A stretch of DNA of 64,000 nt from Paragorgia papillata (GCA_035771165.1 JAWNZC010000280.1:2263001-2327000), one strand, 5' to 3'. Shown: positions 43,313 to 53,716, numbered from the stretch's first letter. Numbers and translations: made by a program. The notes: generated from the letters alone by a model not told the origin.

Positions 43313-44215
43313 TCAGGCCTTGTAAACGTTATGCTTACGCGATTTCTTAAGAGCAAACTCGTTAATTTCCGACGACATGTCAATGCTACGCAGAAGGCCA
43401 TTTTCAATACTAAGCAGAACAAGGCTGTTCAGTCTCTTCTGCGTCATGCATGATCTGAGCTGATTCTTTATCAGCTTAAGTTTGGAGAACGACCGTTCTC
43501 CAGAACAGTTCGAAATCATCAGACTGAGATAAATACGGAATGCGATGACAGTGTTCGGAAATACAGTTTCCAGATTTTTGGCCACAAGAAGCCTGTACAT
43601 GCGCAATTCCAACGAATCCACGTTCAATCTGACGTCGTCATCATCTTTCGTTATGACGGCTTCGTCATCAGAGTCATCAGAGTCGATCGTAGATGGGGCT
43701 GAAGAAGTTGCAGGAACTGAAGCTGTAGTCACTTCCAATGATTTCTTAACGAAGTCTGTGTTAAGAAAACCAGAAAACTGTAACAATTCGTCAGACAGAC
43801 TGGCTTCTAGATCTGTGGGGTATGCCTCTTGAAGGATCTTCGCACTTTTGATCACTTCTTCAACTGAAAGGTCCTTGAGCTTTCGCAGGAAGCCAAACCT
43901 TGCAGCAATACCAGTGTATGCACCCAGTCGTTTCCGCAACTCAGCATCAATGCTGTCGATTATGACCAGGAACGTACCCGTACGGAACTTACTGGCTGGG
44001 GTCTGCGTCAATTCAGGCGCTGATCCTGGTTCGTCGTAACGGCGATTTCGTTGACGCACACGTTTAACTTCGTCCGTGTACTGGTCGCATTCACTGAGCT
44101 TCTTCCCCTTAGCTTCAAACTCATCAAATCTTGTCCGCAGCTTACGGATGAATTCAATTACCGGAAACGTTACTTCAAAAGTACCTCGATAGCGTTCATA
44201 ATTAACTTCTGCCAT
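43313..44215 (-). CDS. hAT transposase, N-terminally truncated (300 aa)
   Basis: Minus strand, 300 codons without a stop. The C-terminal third has LSLMISNCSGERSFSKLKLI, KNQLRSCMTQKRLNSLVLLS and IENGLLRSIDM, the hAT dimerisation domain (S-x-x-x-E-R-x-F-S-x-L-x-x-I-K-x-x-x-R-x-x-M-x-x-x-R-L-x-x-L). The middle (KFRTGTFLVIIDSIDAEL, RFGFLRKL) matches the helical insertion of ZMYM1-type hAT proteins. The family is usually 600-900 aa; the BED/TTF zinc finger and first catalytic Asp are absent, so it could not transpose alone. Its element's 5' terminus is at 44842. Confidence 0.88.
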   Translation of the reverse strand: MAEVNYERYRGTFEVTFPVIEFIRKLRTRFDEFEAKGKKLSECDQYTDEVKRVRQRNRRYDEPGSAPELTQTPASKFRTGTFLVIIDSIDAELRKRLGAYTGIAARFGFLRKLKDLSVEEVIKSAKILQEAYPTDLEASLSDELLQFSGFLNTDFVKKSLEVTTASVPATSSAPSTIDSDDSDDEAVITKDDDDVRLNVDSLELRMYRLLVAKNLETVFPNTVIAFRIYLSLMISNCSGERSFSKLKLIKNQLRSCMTQKRLNSLVLLSIENGLLRSIDMSSEINEFALKKSRKHNVYKA

Positions 44216-44369
44216 CTAACCGTCTTCCACGAAATTCAGCAATCTATTCTTTCAGCATTTATTATTACAGTTAGCATAAGGCAATTTAACTGCAATTTTT
44301 AATTTTTCCGGCCGTTGCACTTTTCTTGGACGCATCTGTATTTGTGGCAACAGCGCCTCGCTTATTGTG

Positions 44370-44720
44370 GCTCTTTTTGACTTTTGGGTTCTCGCTTTTT
44401 CATTTTTGGGGCCTCGCTTTTTTATTTATGGTTCCGGCCTGCTTTTTTTATTTTTGGGGCCTCCCTAGCTTTTTTATTTATGGTATCTTGCTTTTTTTAT
44501 TTTTGGGGCCTCGCTATAGCTTTTTTATTTATGGGTTCTTGCTTTTTTTAGTTTTGGGGCCTCGCTTTTTTATTTATGGGTTCTTGCTTTTTTATTTTTG
44601 GGGCCTCGGTTTTTGTTTTGTTTTGGGGGCCTGTTTTTTGAGTTTTGGGGCCCCGGCGCCTCGCTTTTTCATTTGCGGTTCCTCTTTTTTTAATTTTGGA
44701 GCATCGTTTTTTACGTGGCC
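44370..44720. repeat. degenerate tandem repeat, GGGGCCTCGCTTTTTT units
   Basis: About ten units of 35-45 bp: TTTTATTT(A/T)TGG, then GGCCTCGC. The plus-strand frame 44326-44754 translates only this repeat (Phe/Trp/Gly/Leu-rich), so it is not taken as a gene. It lies within the hAT element between its transposase and terminus. Confidence 0.82.
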
Positions 44721-44742
44721 TTTGGGGCCCCACACTTTTTGG

Positions 44743-44842
44743 GCCCCGCGCTAAAAAATCGAAAGTGAGCAAAGCGCGGGGCCCCTAAAAGCGCGGGGCC
44801 CGTGGCATAAGCCACTTCAGCCATATGGTTAATCCGGCACTG
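44743..44842 (-). mobile_element. terminus of the transposase-carrying hAT element
   Basis: On the minus strand the element begins CAGTGCCGGATTAACCATAT at 44842, a hAT-style terminus, with GC-rich hairpins (GCGGGGCCC repeated) just inside. It abuts GGTACGGC, the first bases of the duplicated block. The same bases precede the homologous site at 37658, where no hAT is present. The other terminus was not found, so the element is incomplete. Confidence 0.7.
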
Positions 44843-45083
44843 GGTACGGCTCGGATAAAAATAGTATACGTACCAATTTTACCCGTGCTCGGACTACCTA
44901 TTTATCCGTCCATCTTTCCTCCTATATAGTTGTACATGTAGTTACTTATTTCAATGTGACGCCAGACAGAAAAGGTAAAAGTCGCGCTAAAATATTTCCC
45001 ATGCACATATGTCATAGCCTATCCGATAACAGCTGGAAAAAACCTTCAGTATAATCAACCCTTTTACCACTGGAGGTTTCCTT

Positions 45084-45122
<39 letters not shown>

Positions 45123-46016
45123 AATAAAAGGGTCGGTTTGGGCGCACTGGGGATGAAAGAGTTGAGGTTGAGTGTATGCGCAATTGTATGTATACGTCAC
45201 CTCTTGAAGAAGCCTTTCTGTTTTTAATACATTGGCTTCTAGCATCAGGTGCAAAATCTGCAATGGTTCTAATCCATTAATCGTGGTCTGTTTATCTCTT
45301 CTTAAGATTAGTTTTCACTTTGGTGAGACCCTAGTTAGCTGCTGTATATTTTTAGAGAAGTTTTGGTGATGCTGTCTTTTTGGAGGCAGCAAAGTCAAAA
45401 CTGAGTGAATCCGTGCTGGCTTGACAGGCTAAGGTAATGCAGCCTTCGGTGGCTGCAGTGTCAATGGGAGGAAACTGGGTTTTCTGTCGACCCGTAGACA
45501 CTGTACACGCATGCTAATCTTGCTTCCCTGTCGGAAAAAGAAGCAGATTTTGTTTCCAATAGTCTCTACTTCCGTTCAAAACATACTTGGCCCGAGTCGA
45601 AGTCATCTCTTTGACAACCACCATCCTGAATTGGATTTGGCTGTCGAGCAATGAGGGGGGTCCCCCAATTAAACTTCGACCATGTGTAAATACATTTCTA
45701 CATAAATGAATATATAATAAACGATTAATAAACACACACAAAAGAATAAACAGAAAAATTAATTTTAAATTTAAATTGTCCCGAATGTCCCTCTTGCCCT
45801 CACCCCCCCCCCCCCCTCCCCTCCCTCCCTCCCATGCGTTTCCTCTCTCGCGAAGGCCGCAAGTAATAGCTGTTCGAAATCTTCCTTTCTGGCCTCCTCC
45901 TCCTCCTTCTCTCCATCCTCTCTAAAAATAGAAACATTTCACTCGAGTGTTTTGTAACAATTTCGTACCATCCCAGATTCTGGGAGGCACGTGACCAGCC
46001 GCAGCCATGGGTACGA
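44843..46016. repeat. direct duplication, copy 2 (partner 37658-38950)
   Basis: Near-identical to copy 1 including the single minisatellite core (about 45082-45124), TGTCGACCCGTAGACACT, and the Glu/Lys-rich exon. It differs by a shorter C tract, small indels and absence of the CAAC repeat. The left edge coincides with the hAT terminus. Confidence 0.88.
45779..45921 (-). CDS. Glu/Lys-rich exon with poly-G tract, paralog 2
   Basis: Minus strand, acceptor TTTCTATTTTTAG. It reads REDGEKEEEEARKEDFEQ then LLLAAFAREETHGREGGEGG, a run of glycines encoded by the G tract, and EGKRDIRDNL. Of the four copies this keeps the best frame through the tract. Compared with paralog 1 there is one extra Glu codon and a G tract shorter by about 20 bases. 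Function unknown; the charged, helical composition suggests a coiled-coil segment. Confidence 0.5.
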
Positions 46017-46740
46017 GGTTGTCACCTCCATTATTCGTGTTTACATTTATGCCCATAACTCTTTTCCGTCTTGGAATGACCTATCGCCTTGGACAACCTT
46101 TTTCAAAAGAGCTATTGTTGGATATATATTTATGAAGATTTTGCGATAAGTCTAGATACAGATATAAGATATTGAGAAAAAATATTTGGTATGCTTGATT
46201 TATTATTGATAATTTTATGACCAAACACTGCAGTCTTTAGTTTATAAATGTCGTCAAAAGTCAATACCTCTAACAAATTATAGTAAGGCATTGCATTTTC
46301 CCTGCTGTGTGCAAAGAAGATGCCACGCACACATTTGTTTTGCTTGGTTTTGATTTTGGGAGTTCAATTAACTCCCCTTCTTCCCCGTTTAAAAAGTACA
46401 AGTATAGGGTAAACAGCGATCGATAAAATATAAATAACAGAGAGTGCGAGCCGCGGTTGAACAACGGTTGGACAGCGGTCAGAGTTAGGTCGAACCGAGG
46501 TCGGATGGCGGTTACAAGTGGTCGAACCTCGGTTAAAAAAAGCCGTCGGATCCGCGGGAAAATAAGAAAATAATATACTATAATAATGACAGAGTAAAAT
46601 AATAAAAGGGTCGGTTTGGGCGCACTAGGGATGAAAGAGTTAAGGTTGAGTGTATACGCAATTGTATATATACGTCACCTCTTGAAAAAGCCTTTCTATT
46701 CTTAATTCATTCGATTCTAGTTCGTCCTTGTACTAGTTTT
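46017..46740. other. spacer with a fragment of the minisatellite core
   Basis: GACAGAGTAAAATAATAAAA and GGGCGCACTAGGGATGAAAG near 46589-46640 repeat a block of the 45.1-kb duplication. The segment 46440-46545 has several GGT(C/T)GAAC(C/A) motifs. No gene was supported. Confidence 0.4.
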
Positions 46741-46744
46741 GGCC

Positions 46745-46835
46745 TTAAATTGCCCCGATTGTCCCTCTTGCCGTCCAACCCCCACCCCCCATGCATTTCT
46801 CTTGCGAAGGCCGCAAGCAATAGCTACCGTTACTA
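46745..46835 (-). pseudogene. Glu/Lys-rich exon fragment, paralog 3
   Basis: Minus strand. It reads LLLAAFAREMHGGWGLDG then KRDNRGNLRP, matching the end of paralogs 1 and 2. The 5' part is replaced by unrelated AT-rich DNA, so this copy lacks its acceptor and acidic start. Confidence 0.45.
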
Positions 46836-47409
46836 TTATTATTGTAACAATTAAAATCCATTAAAAATAAAGGGGCAAAATAAAAACTAAATATGTATTT
46901 TTTAACGTTTTTGACTTCGTTCTCTAGGAAAAAAATCCTTCTTTTCAATAAATTTTCTTCAATTTCATTTCAAAACATTAACATCAATTTTCACACCCCT
47001 GGCCTTGGTATTCCACCCCTGGTATTCCGCACTGGAGATCCGTTTGTGCTAACACTGAACTAGTTGATGAACAAGCTTTTTAATACCATGCACGATTTAA
47101 TTAATTCTAAAGCCAATTCTGAAGAACGAACATATACAATAGAATGGAATATATAACTCTAGTAAAAAAAACCAATAGCTTGCCATCTGCCAGGGGAAAA
47201 CGCCACATTGAAGATCCATTTTTTCAAAGACTGAACTTAAGTTGGTGAACTATAAATGAATAAATAATAAATGAAATACACATACGAGTAAATAATTAAA
47301 CAAAAGAACTAAACTAATCAAAATGAATGATAACCCACTGTACACAAGAAAAAAATACAAAATAAATTAAACATGCACTGAATTCACAGTGAAAAATAGT
47401 TCCAACGAT

Positions 47410-47555
47410 GTGCTACACAAGTGATAGATTTCAGCTTACGGCCGACGGCCTATTGTGCGCTCATTAGCTTTAGATCATTATACGTGACATTTCCATCTTT
47501 CTTTACGCGATGCTTTCTTTCAATATGTTTTATAATGGCTTGCGCTGTTGGCTAT
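47410..47555. repeat. 146-bp exact direct repeat, copy 1
   Basis: Identical to 47851-47996, starting GTGCTACACAAGTGATAGAT and ending GCGCTGTTGGCTAT. A partial third copy (GTGCGCTCATTAGC to CCATCTTTCTT) is at about 48578-48627. Perfect identity indicates recent duplication or gene conversion. Confidence 0.93.
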
Positions 47556-47698
47556 TTATACTGGATAACCCTATCAGTTGAATGAAAAATGATATTTTCT
47601 ACTATCCAGCCAACCACTGACTTCGAGAATCTTAGATCTAGCAGTTGCTAATTTCTGGCACAGTATGAGGATAATTTATTTTATTATCATACACGTAC

Positions 47699-47853
47699 CT
47701 GATACATTCGTGGATATCAGTTCATCCGGTTCGAACATTTCCCGCACAAGATTAACCGCGAAGTTGCGAACGGAATGACTTTTCGCTTTGAGACGAATCA
47801 GTAGCGATTCATCCACTGTGTTAGATGCCACACACGTTGACAGGTCTCTTGTG
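47699..47853 (-). CDS. BEN domain-like exon
   Basis: Minus strand, 155 bp, acceptor CACTTGTGTAG, donor GTACGT; entered with one base, left with one base. It reads TRDLSTCVASNTVDE, then SLLIRLKAKSHSVRNFAV, NLVREMFEPDELISTNVS. The pattern L-x-x-A-x-S-x-x-N-F-A-x-x-L-x-x-x-x-F-x-x-x-E-L-x-x-x-N-V-x-G is that of the N-terminal half of BEN domains, which bind DNA or chromatin partners. The second half of the domain must lie in a further exon that I could not find. It is a member of a local exon family with the disrupted copy at 38945-41841. Its acceptor lies in the 146-bp repeat. Confidence 0.6.
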
Positions 47854-47996
47854 CTACACAAGTGATAGATTTCAGCTTACGGCCGACGGCCTATTGTGCG
47901 CTCATTAGCTTTAGATCATTATACGTGACATTTCCATCTTTCTTTACGCGATGCTTTCTTTCAATATGTTTTATAATGGCTTGCGCTGTTGGCTAT
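47851..47996. repeat. 146-bp exact direct repeat, copy 2
   Basis: Partner of 47410-47555 at an offset of 441 bp. On the minus strand it supplies the branch/polypyrimidine region and AG of the BEN-like exon, so the first copy carries a second, exonless acceptor. Confidence 0.93.
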
Positions 47997-48109
47997 GGTT
48001 TGTTCCTGTCACATTTACACGTTATAGATTTCTTTGTGCTGTATATATGTTTTATCAGCCCCCTCCAAGATAGATTATCGACTTTTTTACATTTAAATTA
48101 TCCGGAATG

Positions 48110-48240
48110 TCCCTCTTGCCCTTCCCCATGCGTTTGCTCTCTTTCGAACGCAGCACGAAAAAGCTGCTGGAAATTATCTTCGAATTCCTTTCTTTCCTCC
48201 TGTTCCTTCTCTCCGAAGAAATATTTTTTCTTCAGATTTT
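48110..48240 (-). CDS. Glu/Lys-rich exon, paralog 4
   Basis: Minus strand. It reads FGEKEQEERKEFEDNFQQ then LFRAAFEREQTHGEGQEG, similar in pattern to paralogs 1 and 2 but clearly diverged, and without the long G tract (GGGG only). The frame stops shortly after; a one-base shift would give KRDIPDNLN as in paralog 2. It lies just upstream of the BEN-like exon in the minus direction, suggesting the gene order charged exon, then BEN exon. Confidence 0.5.
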
Positions 48241-48955
48241 ATTCAAAAAGTAATATGTTTTGAGGTACATACACCTGTAGTAAAAATATTGTAAGCATTG
48301 GTATGTAAGTTTATCAATGGAATAAAGACATTTACATTTTACATTTATATGGAAAAGTATTATTATACAACTCGCCTCAGGGTGTGGATGCATCCAACGC
48401 AATTTCTTGAGATTCGCCGTTCGAGTTTGAAGAAGACGCGCAAGTTTCTTGTTCTTTTACTAACGCACTACTGTGTCCATAAAATATTAGAAATATTTTA
48501 AGCCTTTCTCTTAAAGATAATCCCTCAATAGGAACTTCACTGGTAGAAGAACAAACGACTTGCAATGAACTATTTAGTGTGCGCTCATTAGCTTTAGATC
48601 ATGATACGTGAAATGTCCATCTTTCTTCGCCTTGAATTGCCCCGATTGTCCCTCTTGCCCTCGAACCCCCCCCCCCCCCCCTCCCCCCATGCATTTCTTC
48701 CTAGTTATTTTGTATTGAAATCCCTACCTGGCGTTGTACCGGGATGTCGCGTTTACACGGGAATCAATATGTCCCGGTGTACCGAGATCTCGGTTAATGC
48801 GCTGTTGCCTTCGCTTTTTTGTTGTCACAAATACATTACATTCATTTTTTCCCCATATATATATTTAATAAAACCCCGCCATGATAGATCCTCCAATTTT
48901 TTCGATTCAAATTTTCCCCGCACCCCCCCCCCCCCCCGGAAACGGATGGGGGGGG

Positions 48956-49122
48956 TTCAGCATCTCTTCAAACTCTTGGGTTGCTTTGTCTGAAACTCGC
49001 AATCCTTCACTTTTACTCCTTTCATCATCTCCTCCAAACCGAACTGCTGCTGTTTTCTCAGTGAAATGAACCTATAGAGATTGGAAAGAAACGCATCCAT
49101 GTTGTGACCGTTGGCAAGGGCC
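48956..49122 (-). CDS. candidate exon, unknown family, copy 1
   Basis: Minus strand, open frame reading LIGALANGHNMDAFLSNLY, RFISLRKQQQFGLEEMMK and GVKVKDCEFQTKQPKSLKR, then a stop at 48956. A diverged paralog of the second half is at 49923-50025. Conservation of frame between the copies argues for coding origin. No domain is recognised; the charged middle suggests helix. Confidence 0.42.
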
Positions 49123-49133
49123 CCGATGAGTCT

Positions 49134-49265
49134 TCAACCATGCCGTGAATCATGCTGCATTTCTTGCAAGAACTGCTTGAAGTACGTTGAGTTAAATTCC
49201 AGTCCTACTGAGGCAGGGATGTGTCCGATATACAATAACATCTTTAGACATCTTAGACTGGAAAG
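49134..49265 (-). other. repeated exon-like segment, copy 1
   Basis: Minus strand: LLYIGHIPASVGLEFNS then TYFKQFLQEMQH. The paralog at 49790-49900 reads EYMGHIPVSVGPDFNS, TYLKQLKLFLEEMQH. Both are followed by a GGTTGAAGACT-type sequence and a GHNM-coding segment. Whether it is translated is not shown. Confidence 0.4.
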
Positions 49266-49734
49266 CACCATTCTTATATTGTTGTGGATGACACCGTATG
49301 AATGGTACCATTCAGAATACTTTGATTCCTGGCTCCACCAGAGGGAATACCCATTACCAAGGACATGTTGGAACAAACTGAGTTAATTGGTGATGAAACT
49401 TTTTCAATTGGTAAACAAAATGAAACAATCGCAACTAGCTAAAAAATGAAAATAATACATTGCACATACATACATAAATGAATCAAATTATTTAAGGTCT
49501 ACTGCAGCTCGGATCACTGTGAAGATCTCCCAAAGTTTGGAAGGTATGATGTGCATATACACAGCTCGACGAAGATGAAGGACCTGTAGAGCGCACTACA
49601 CTACAAATCACAAACGTCGTGGATTATAAATATTGAATGAAGATGATGGTGATGGCCGTGATCTGAAACAAATTAAACAATTTATGACCGATAATATGGC
49701 CTTAGTTTTTTTGAACTTATGGAGATGAGACAGA

Positions 49735-50025
49735 AACAGCCATGTTGTGACCGATAGCAAGGGTCCCGAGCAGTCTTCAACCATGGAGTGATTCGTTGAA
49801 TAGTGCTGCATTTCTTCCAAGAACAGTTTCAACTGCTTCAAGTACGTTGAGTTAAAGTCCGGTCCAACCGAGACAGGGATGTGTCCCATATATTCATGTA
49901 AAACATGAGTAAAAAAATATGCTTTAGACCCTTTTCTGGGGTTGCTTCGTCTGGAGGAAGTCACAATTGCTGAACTTTATTTCTTTCATCACTTCCTCCA
50001 AACTGAACTGCTCTCGTTTTCTCAG
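49735..50025 (-). pseudogene. rearranged second copy of the 49-kb exon segments
   Basis: Minus strand: 50025-49923 reads FISLRKREQFSLEEVMKE, IKFSNCDFLQTKQPQKR and stops; then 49900-49790 gives the GHIP segment and 49785-49735 reads LLGTLAIGHNMAVSV and stops. Compared with copy 1 the unit boundaries are shifted, as expected for a tandem array with partial units. Confidence 0.42.
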
Positions 50026-50099
50026 TGAAATAAAAATGACAAGTCATTGTCTAAATAATTAATGTAATGTCAATGCATATGAGATCCAGGAGGGCAAGC

Positions 50100-50930
50100 T
50101 TACGATGCAGACGAACTGGGAGGTCCGGGTGTAAACCAGCGAATGTATCCTCTTGGTATCTGATGTTTTTCCTCAGTAATGAGGAATTTTTCCTCACTGG
50201 CCATTCATGATGATGTTGAGAAAAGACACACGGGTGGTTGCAAGCTGTGAAATAGTTTCTCTTTCCTGCATCAGGTAGATTGGTTGCTTGCTGCCCATTT
50301 ACTTATAGATCCACTGATAACATTGTTTACCTGGGGGAAGATAGTTTTAAAGGCTCTTTCTTCAGTTTCAAGGCTCGAAATAAAATCTGTAGATTTTGTT
50401 TTGTTTGAGCTTTCAACGTTGTGATACGACGTATTTTACGACTATACAAGGCTAACACTTCACGTCTTCACCAGTTTGTCGCTCTTCTGGTTTGTTTTTT
50501 TATTGTCATTAACAAGTCAGCTTCAAGGTGTACCGTGTGCATCTACAGTTATATTGTTGTGCTGTGGTTTACCTATGGCAATCGTGTCTACGAGACATTG
50601 GGTGCAAACATGGTTACTAGATCAAAATTGTTTTCTCTTTCCGTCACTGGCAAGCACGTTCACATTCGCTGCTTCGGCCACTGGTAGAAGCCATCACTAT
50701 GACATGATCCAGACACTTGGATTCAGTCAATAACCTAAAAGTAAATATTTAGATGTGAAAGTATCAGTTAATGTTCTTTTTTGAAGTTGATTATTCTATA
50801 TAGGTCCTGGTATATATGCAAAATGTTTCGCATCAGTCTTCCTTGCAGTTTCGTCAATGGTTTGTTTTACGAGAAGCTTTTGATGTCAATGCCTAGTTAC
50901 TGGTAAATATGGTAAATATGTTGAACTGAA
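50100..50930. other. no supported gene
   Basis: Overlapping plus-strand frames (50421-50687 and 50476-50733) are open for about 86 codons with a hydrophobic start, but lack splice sites, homologues or a second copy. TTTTTCCTCAGTAATGAGGA near 50168 is a local palindrome. Confidence 0.3.
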
Positions 50931-51970
50931 ATAATCCGCCACGTTTTAGCATTTTCAAAATCGGTTGCTACGGTAAGGTTACACATTAAAACGATCTGTA
51001 ATCTTCTCACCATCCAGTAACATGCTCTAACCATTGAACTGCTGAAAATCGGTTGGTAGGCGAAGGTTACATATTTCACCATCTGTAATCTTCTGTCCAC
51101 CATCATCCAGTAATGCATGCTCTCTAACCATTGAGCTACTGAAATGCCAAAAGGAACTTTCAAATGTTTGCTGGTTTTCCACTCAAAGATGTGATGCAAA
51201 CATAAACACGTTTTAAACGGAACCAAACAAAAAGGTTTTGTCTTTCAACTATTTAACTCATTGATCTACTGAAAATCACATGGTACGCGAAGGTTGCATA
51301 TTTCACCATCTGTAATCTTCTGTTCACCATCATCCAGTAATGCATGCTCTAACCATTGAGCTACTGAAATGCCAAAAGGAACTTTCAAATGTTTGCTGGT
51401 TTTCCACTCAAACATGTGACGCAAACATAAAAACGTTTTAAACGGAACCAAACAAAAAGGTTTGTCTTTTTAAACGGAACCAAACAAAAGTTTTGTCTTT
51501 TTAAACGGAACCAAACAAAAGTTTTGTCTTTCAACACTTTAATTCATTGATCTACTGAAAATCATATTCATATGGTACGCGAAGGTTGCATATTTCACCA
51601 TCTGTAATCTTCTGCCCATCATCATCCGGAAGTCGGTAAGCGAAGGTCACACATTAAACAATCTGTAATCTTTTCTTTACCATGCATTATCCAGTAATGC
51701 ATGCTCTAACCACTGAGCCACTGAAAATCATATGGTAGGCGAAGGTTACATATTTCACCATCTGTAATCTTCTGTTCACCATCATCCGAAAGTCGTTAAG
51801 CGAAGGTCACACATTAAACAATCTGTAATCTTCTCACTATCCAGTAACATGCTCTAACCATTGAGCCCAGCCACTGGAAATCGGTTGGTACGCGAAGGTT
51901 ACATATTTCACCATCATCCAGTAATGCACATTTTAATCATTGAGGTATTGAAATGCCAAAGTTGTAAGTT
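50930..51970 (-). repeat. array of tRNA-like A-box modules
   Basis: At least six modules whose minus strand reads AGCTCAATGGTTAGAGCATG, an intact tRNA D-arm/box A, followed by an ATTACTGGATGATGG segment. A ACAGATGGTGAAATATG spacer and CCTTCGC separate modules; two carry a 75-bp insert with AACGGAACCAAACAAAA repeats. Box B (GGTTCGA) is absent, so these are 5' tRNA-like halves, not complete tRNAs. Modules: near 51015, 51115, 51343, 51695, 51845 and a degenerate one near 51925. Confidence 0.72.
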
Positions 51971-53630
51971 TAAGAATAGTGTCACAGGCGACAGTTAGAA
52001 AAAAGATTTAAAAAATTAAAAAAAAGAAAAAATAGCTAGTCTTATATTATGTAGTTTTAAAACGTACCACATGGAAGCAGTACTGCAGTCTTCGATACAA
52101 CAGTTTTGTTGTCGAAAGCATGTTGCTAGCAATATACGGTTGATCTTGCAAGTTTCTCGCACGCAATGAACGTCGATATTAAAAGAATATTGCATTGCAT
52201 GTGCGAGAGAAATGCATGTAAGAAAGCCACTACCAATGTTACACGACACCAAACGAAGTTCTATACAGTTAATAGTGCCAGAAATTGAAGTTATTTTTTA
52301 ATTGTAAACCATATTTTATTATTCCGGCATTTCCAGCATCAAATGACCGTCTACTTGTGTTTGTGAAAAATAAAATGAAATTGCGTTGCATTATTCTAAA
52401 CAGAAAGTTCTTCTTAGTTTACTGTGAAAACCAAACCTGGTTGCTTTTTGTACTCGAACAATGATACGCGTTTGATAACTGGAATAGAACATTTTCTGGT
52501 GTCGTGTGGAAATAAGACTTCGTGTAAATGTCTTCATGTTGTAAATGAATAGGAATATGTTTTAACAAAAGCACTAGGAAAAGAAAATAACTCCCAAAAA
52601 AAAAAGAATAAAAAAAAAGAATATGAAGTGACTAAAGGGGAGAAAACAACAACAACAAAAAATACTAAAAAATACAAAAGATAAATACAAAAAATAAAGA
52701 AAAAATATTAGTGCTTATTGGCTGAAAAAAAATATGGCTTTTACAATTAACTAATATATTTGTACTGGAATGTCTTTAAAACTGGGAGCTGTCCCTTGAC
52801 AGTGGACCATGCACTGAAACTTCTATGGCAGTCGAAATTTGGTGTACTTCAATTCAATTTCTGTGTGTGGAACTACCCACACGATGAAACACATCCAGAA
52901 TCTTGAGACTTTCAAATGGCGCTGATGATGGTGTCCATACGAACAAAACGACAGTTATTACAAACCACAGTTGACCTTCACTTCAGGATGGGAATGTCTC
53001 TCTGTTCCCTCTGGCAACGTATCTGCTGCTGAGCTTTGTCCGTAACAACTTGATGATGAAGCCTGTTCGTCGTTCTCCGAGCAGCCTTGTTTCCAAACCT
53101 AGCCAGACTGAGACCACCTTGCGAGACTTTTTACAGAAGCCAACAGACTTGCTTTATTTCAGCTTTACCATGCTGCTGACTGGATCAATACGAGCTAACC
53201 AGAGCTGTGGTCTACTACAGCAACTCAGCTGAATTGCTACACTGACACTCCCTCACCTGACAATGCACCATGCACTGAAACGTTTACGACGTCATCCAGA
53301 AGTCCAGAATGTTCAGATTCCTAAATGAGACTGTTGGTCTAATGACCCTAGAGTGCAACTGGCTGTTCTTCAACCTCTTAGTTTAAACTGATGGTGTTCA
53401 TACCGCGACCATTGATGCAAGAATATCGACCACAAGCTGTTGATAGAGTTAGCTGTGTTCGAGTCCTTAGTCGTATGCTGTGTGTGTGACTAAAGCAGAA
53501 GCTTTGTTGTAAGTACATTAGAGTCAAACTGCTGATAAAATGCATTAAAGATACTGTAATTTTAGATCAGAGAGGGAATTAAATATTTGTCCGTTAGCGT
53601 CTTCATTCATTCAAATTCTTTAAATTGCAG
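51971..53630. other. no supported gene
   Basis: AT-rich with A-runs near 52560-52720. Two weakly similar segments (CACCATGCACTGAAAC near 53265 and GACCATGCACTGAAAC near 52804) with similar downstream words suggest an old duplication of about 450 bp. The 53050-53232 frame has no supporting signals. Confidence 0.4.
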
Positions 53631-53716
53631 ATGAGTCTGACAAAACAGCTATAATGATATTATTTGAGAATTCCAACGTTGGTCACAGAGCTGAAATATA
53701 TGAACTATTATTGAAA
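53631..53716 (+). CDS. candidate exon, unknown protein
   Basis: Acceptor TTCTTTAAATTGCAG, donor GTACGC. Entered with two bases, it gives 28 codons: ESDKTAIMILFENSN then VGHRAEIYELLLK, and ends in phase 0. The composition is protein-like. No family is recognised. Confidence 0.4.

Noticed and set aside
44326..44754. 142-codon plus-strand frame rich in Phe, Leu, Trp and Gly
   Set aside because: It translates the degenerate GGGGCCTCGCTTTTTTATTT tandem repeat inside a hAT element; the minus strand is also open over much of it.
47862..48263. 133-codon plus-strand frame at 47.9-48.3 kb
   Set aside because: It overlaps the 146-bp repeat and is antisense to the better supported charged exon on the minus strand.
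50476..50733. 85-codon plus-strand frame with a hydrophobic start as a secreted protein
   Set aside because: A second frame is open over the same bases, there is no homologous motif and no exon boundary. The hydrophobic start alone is not evidence.
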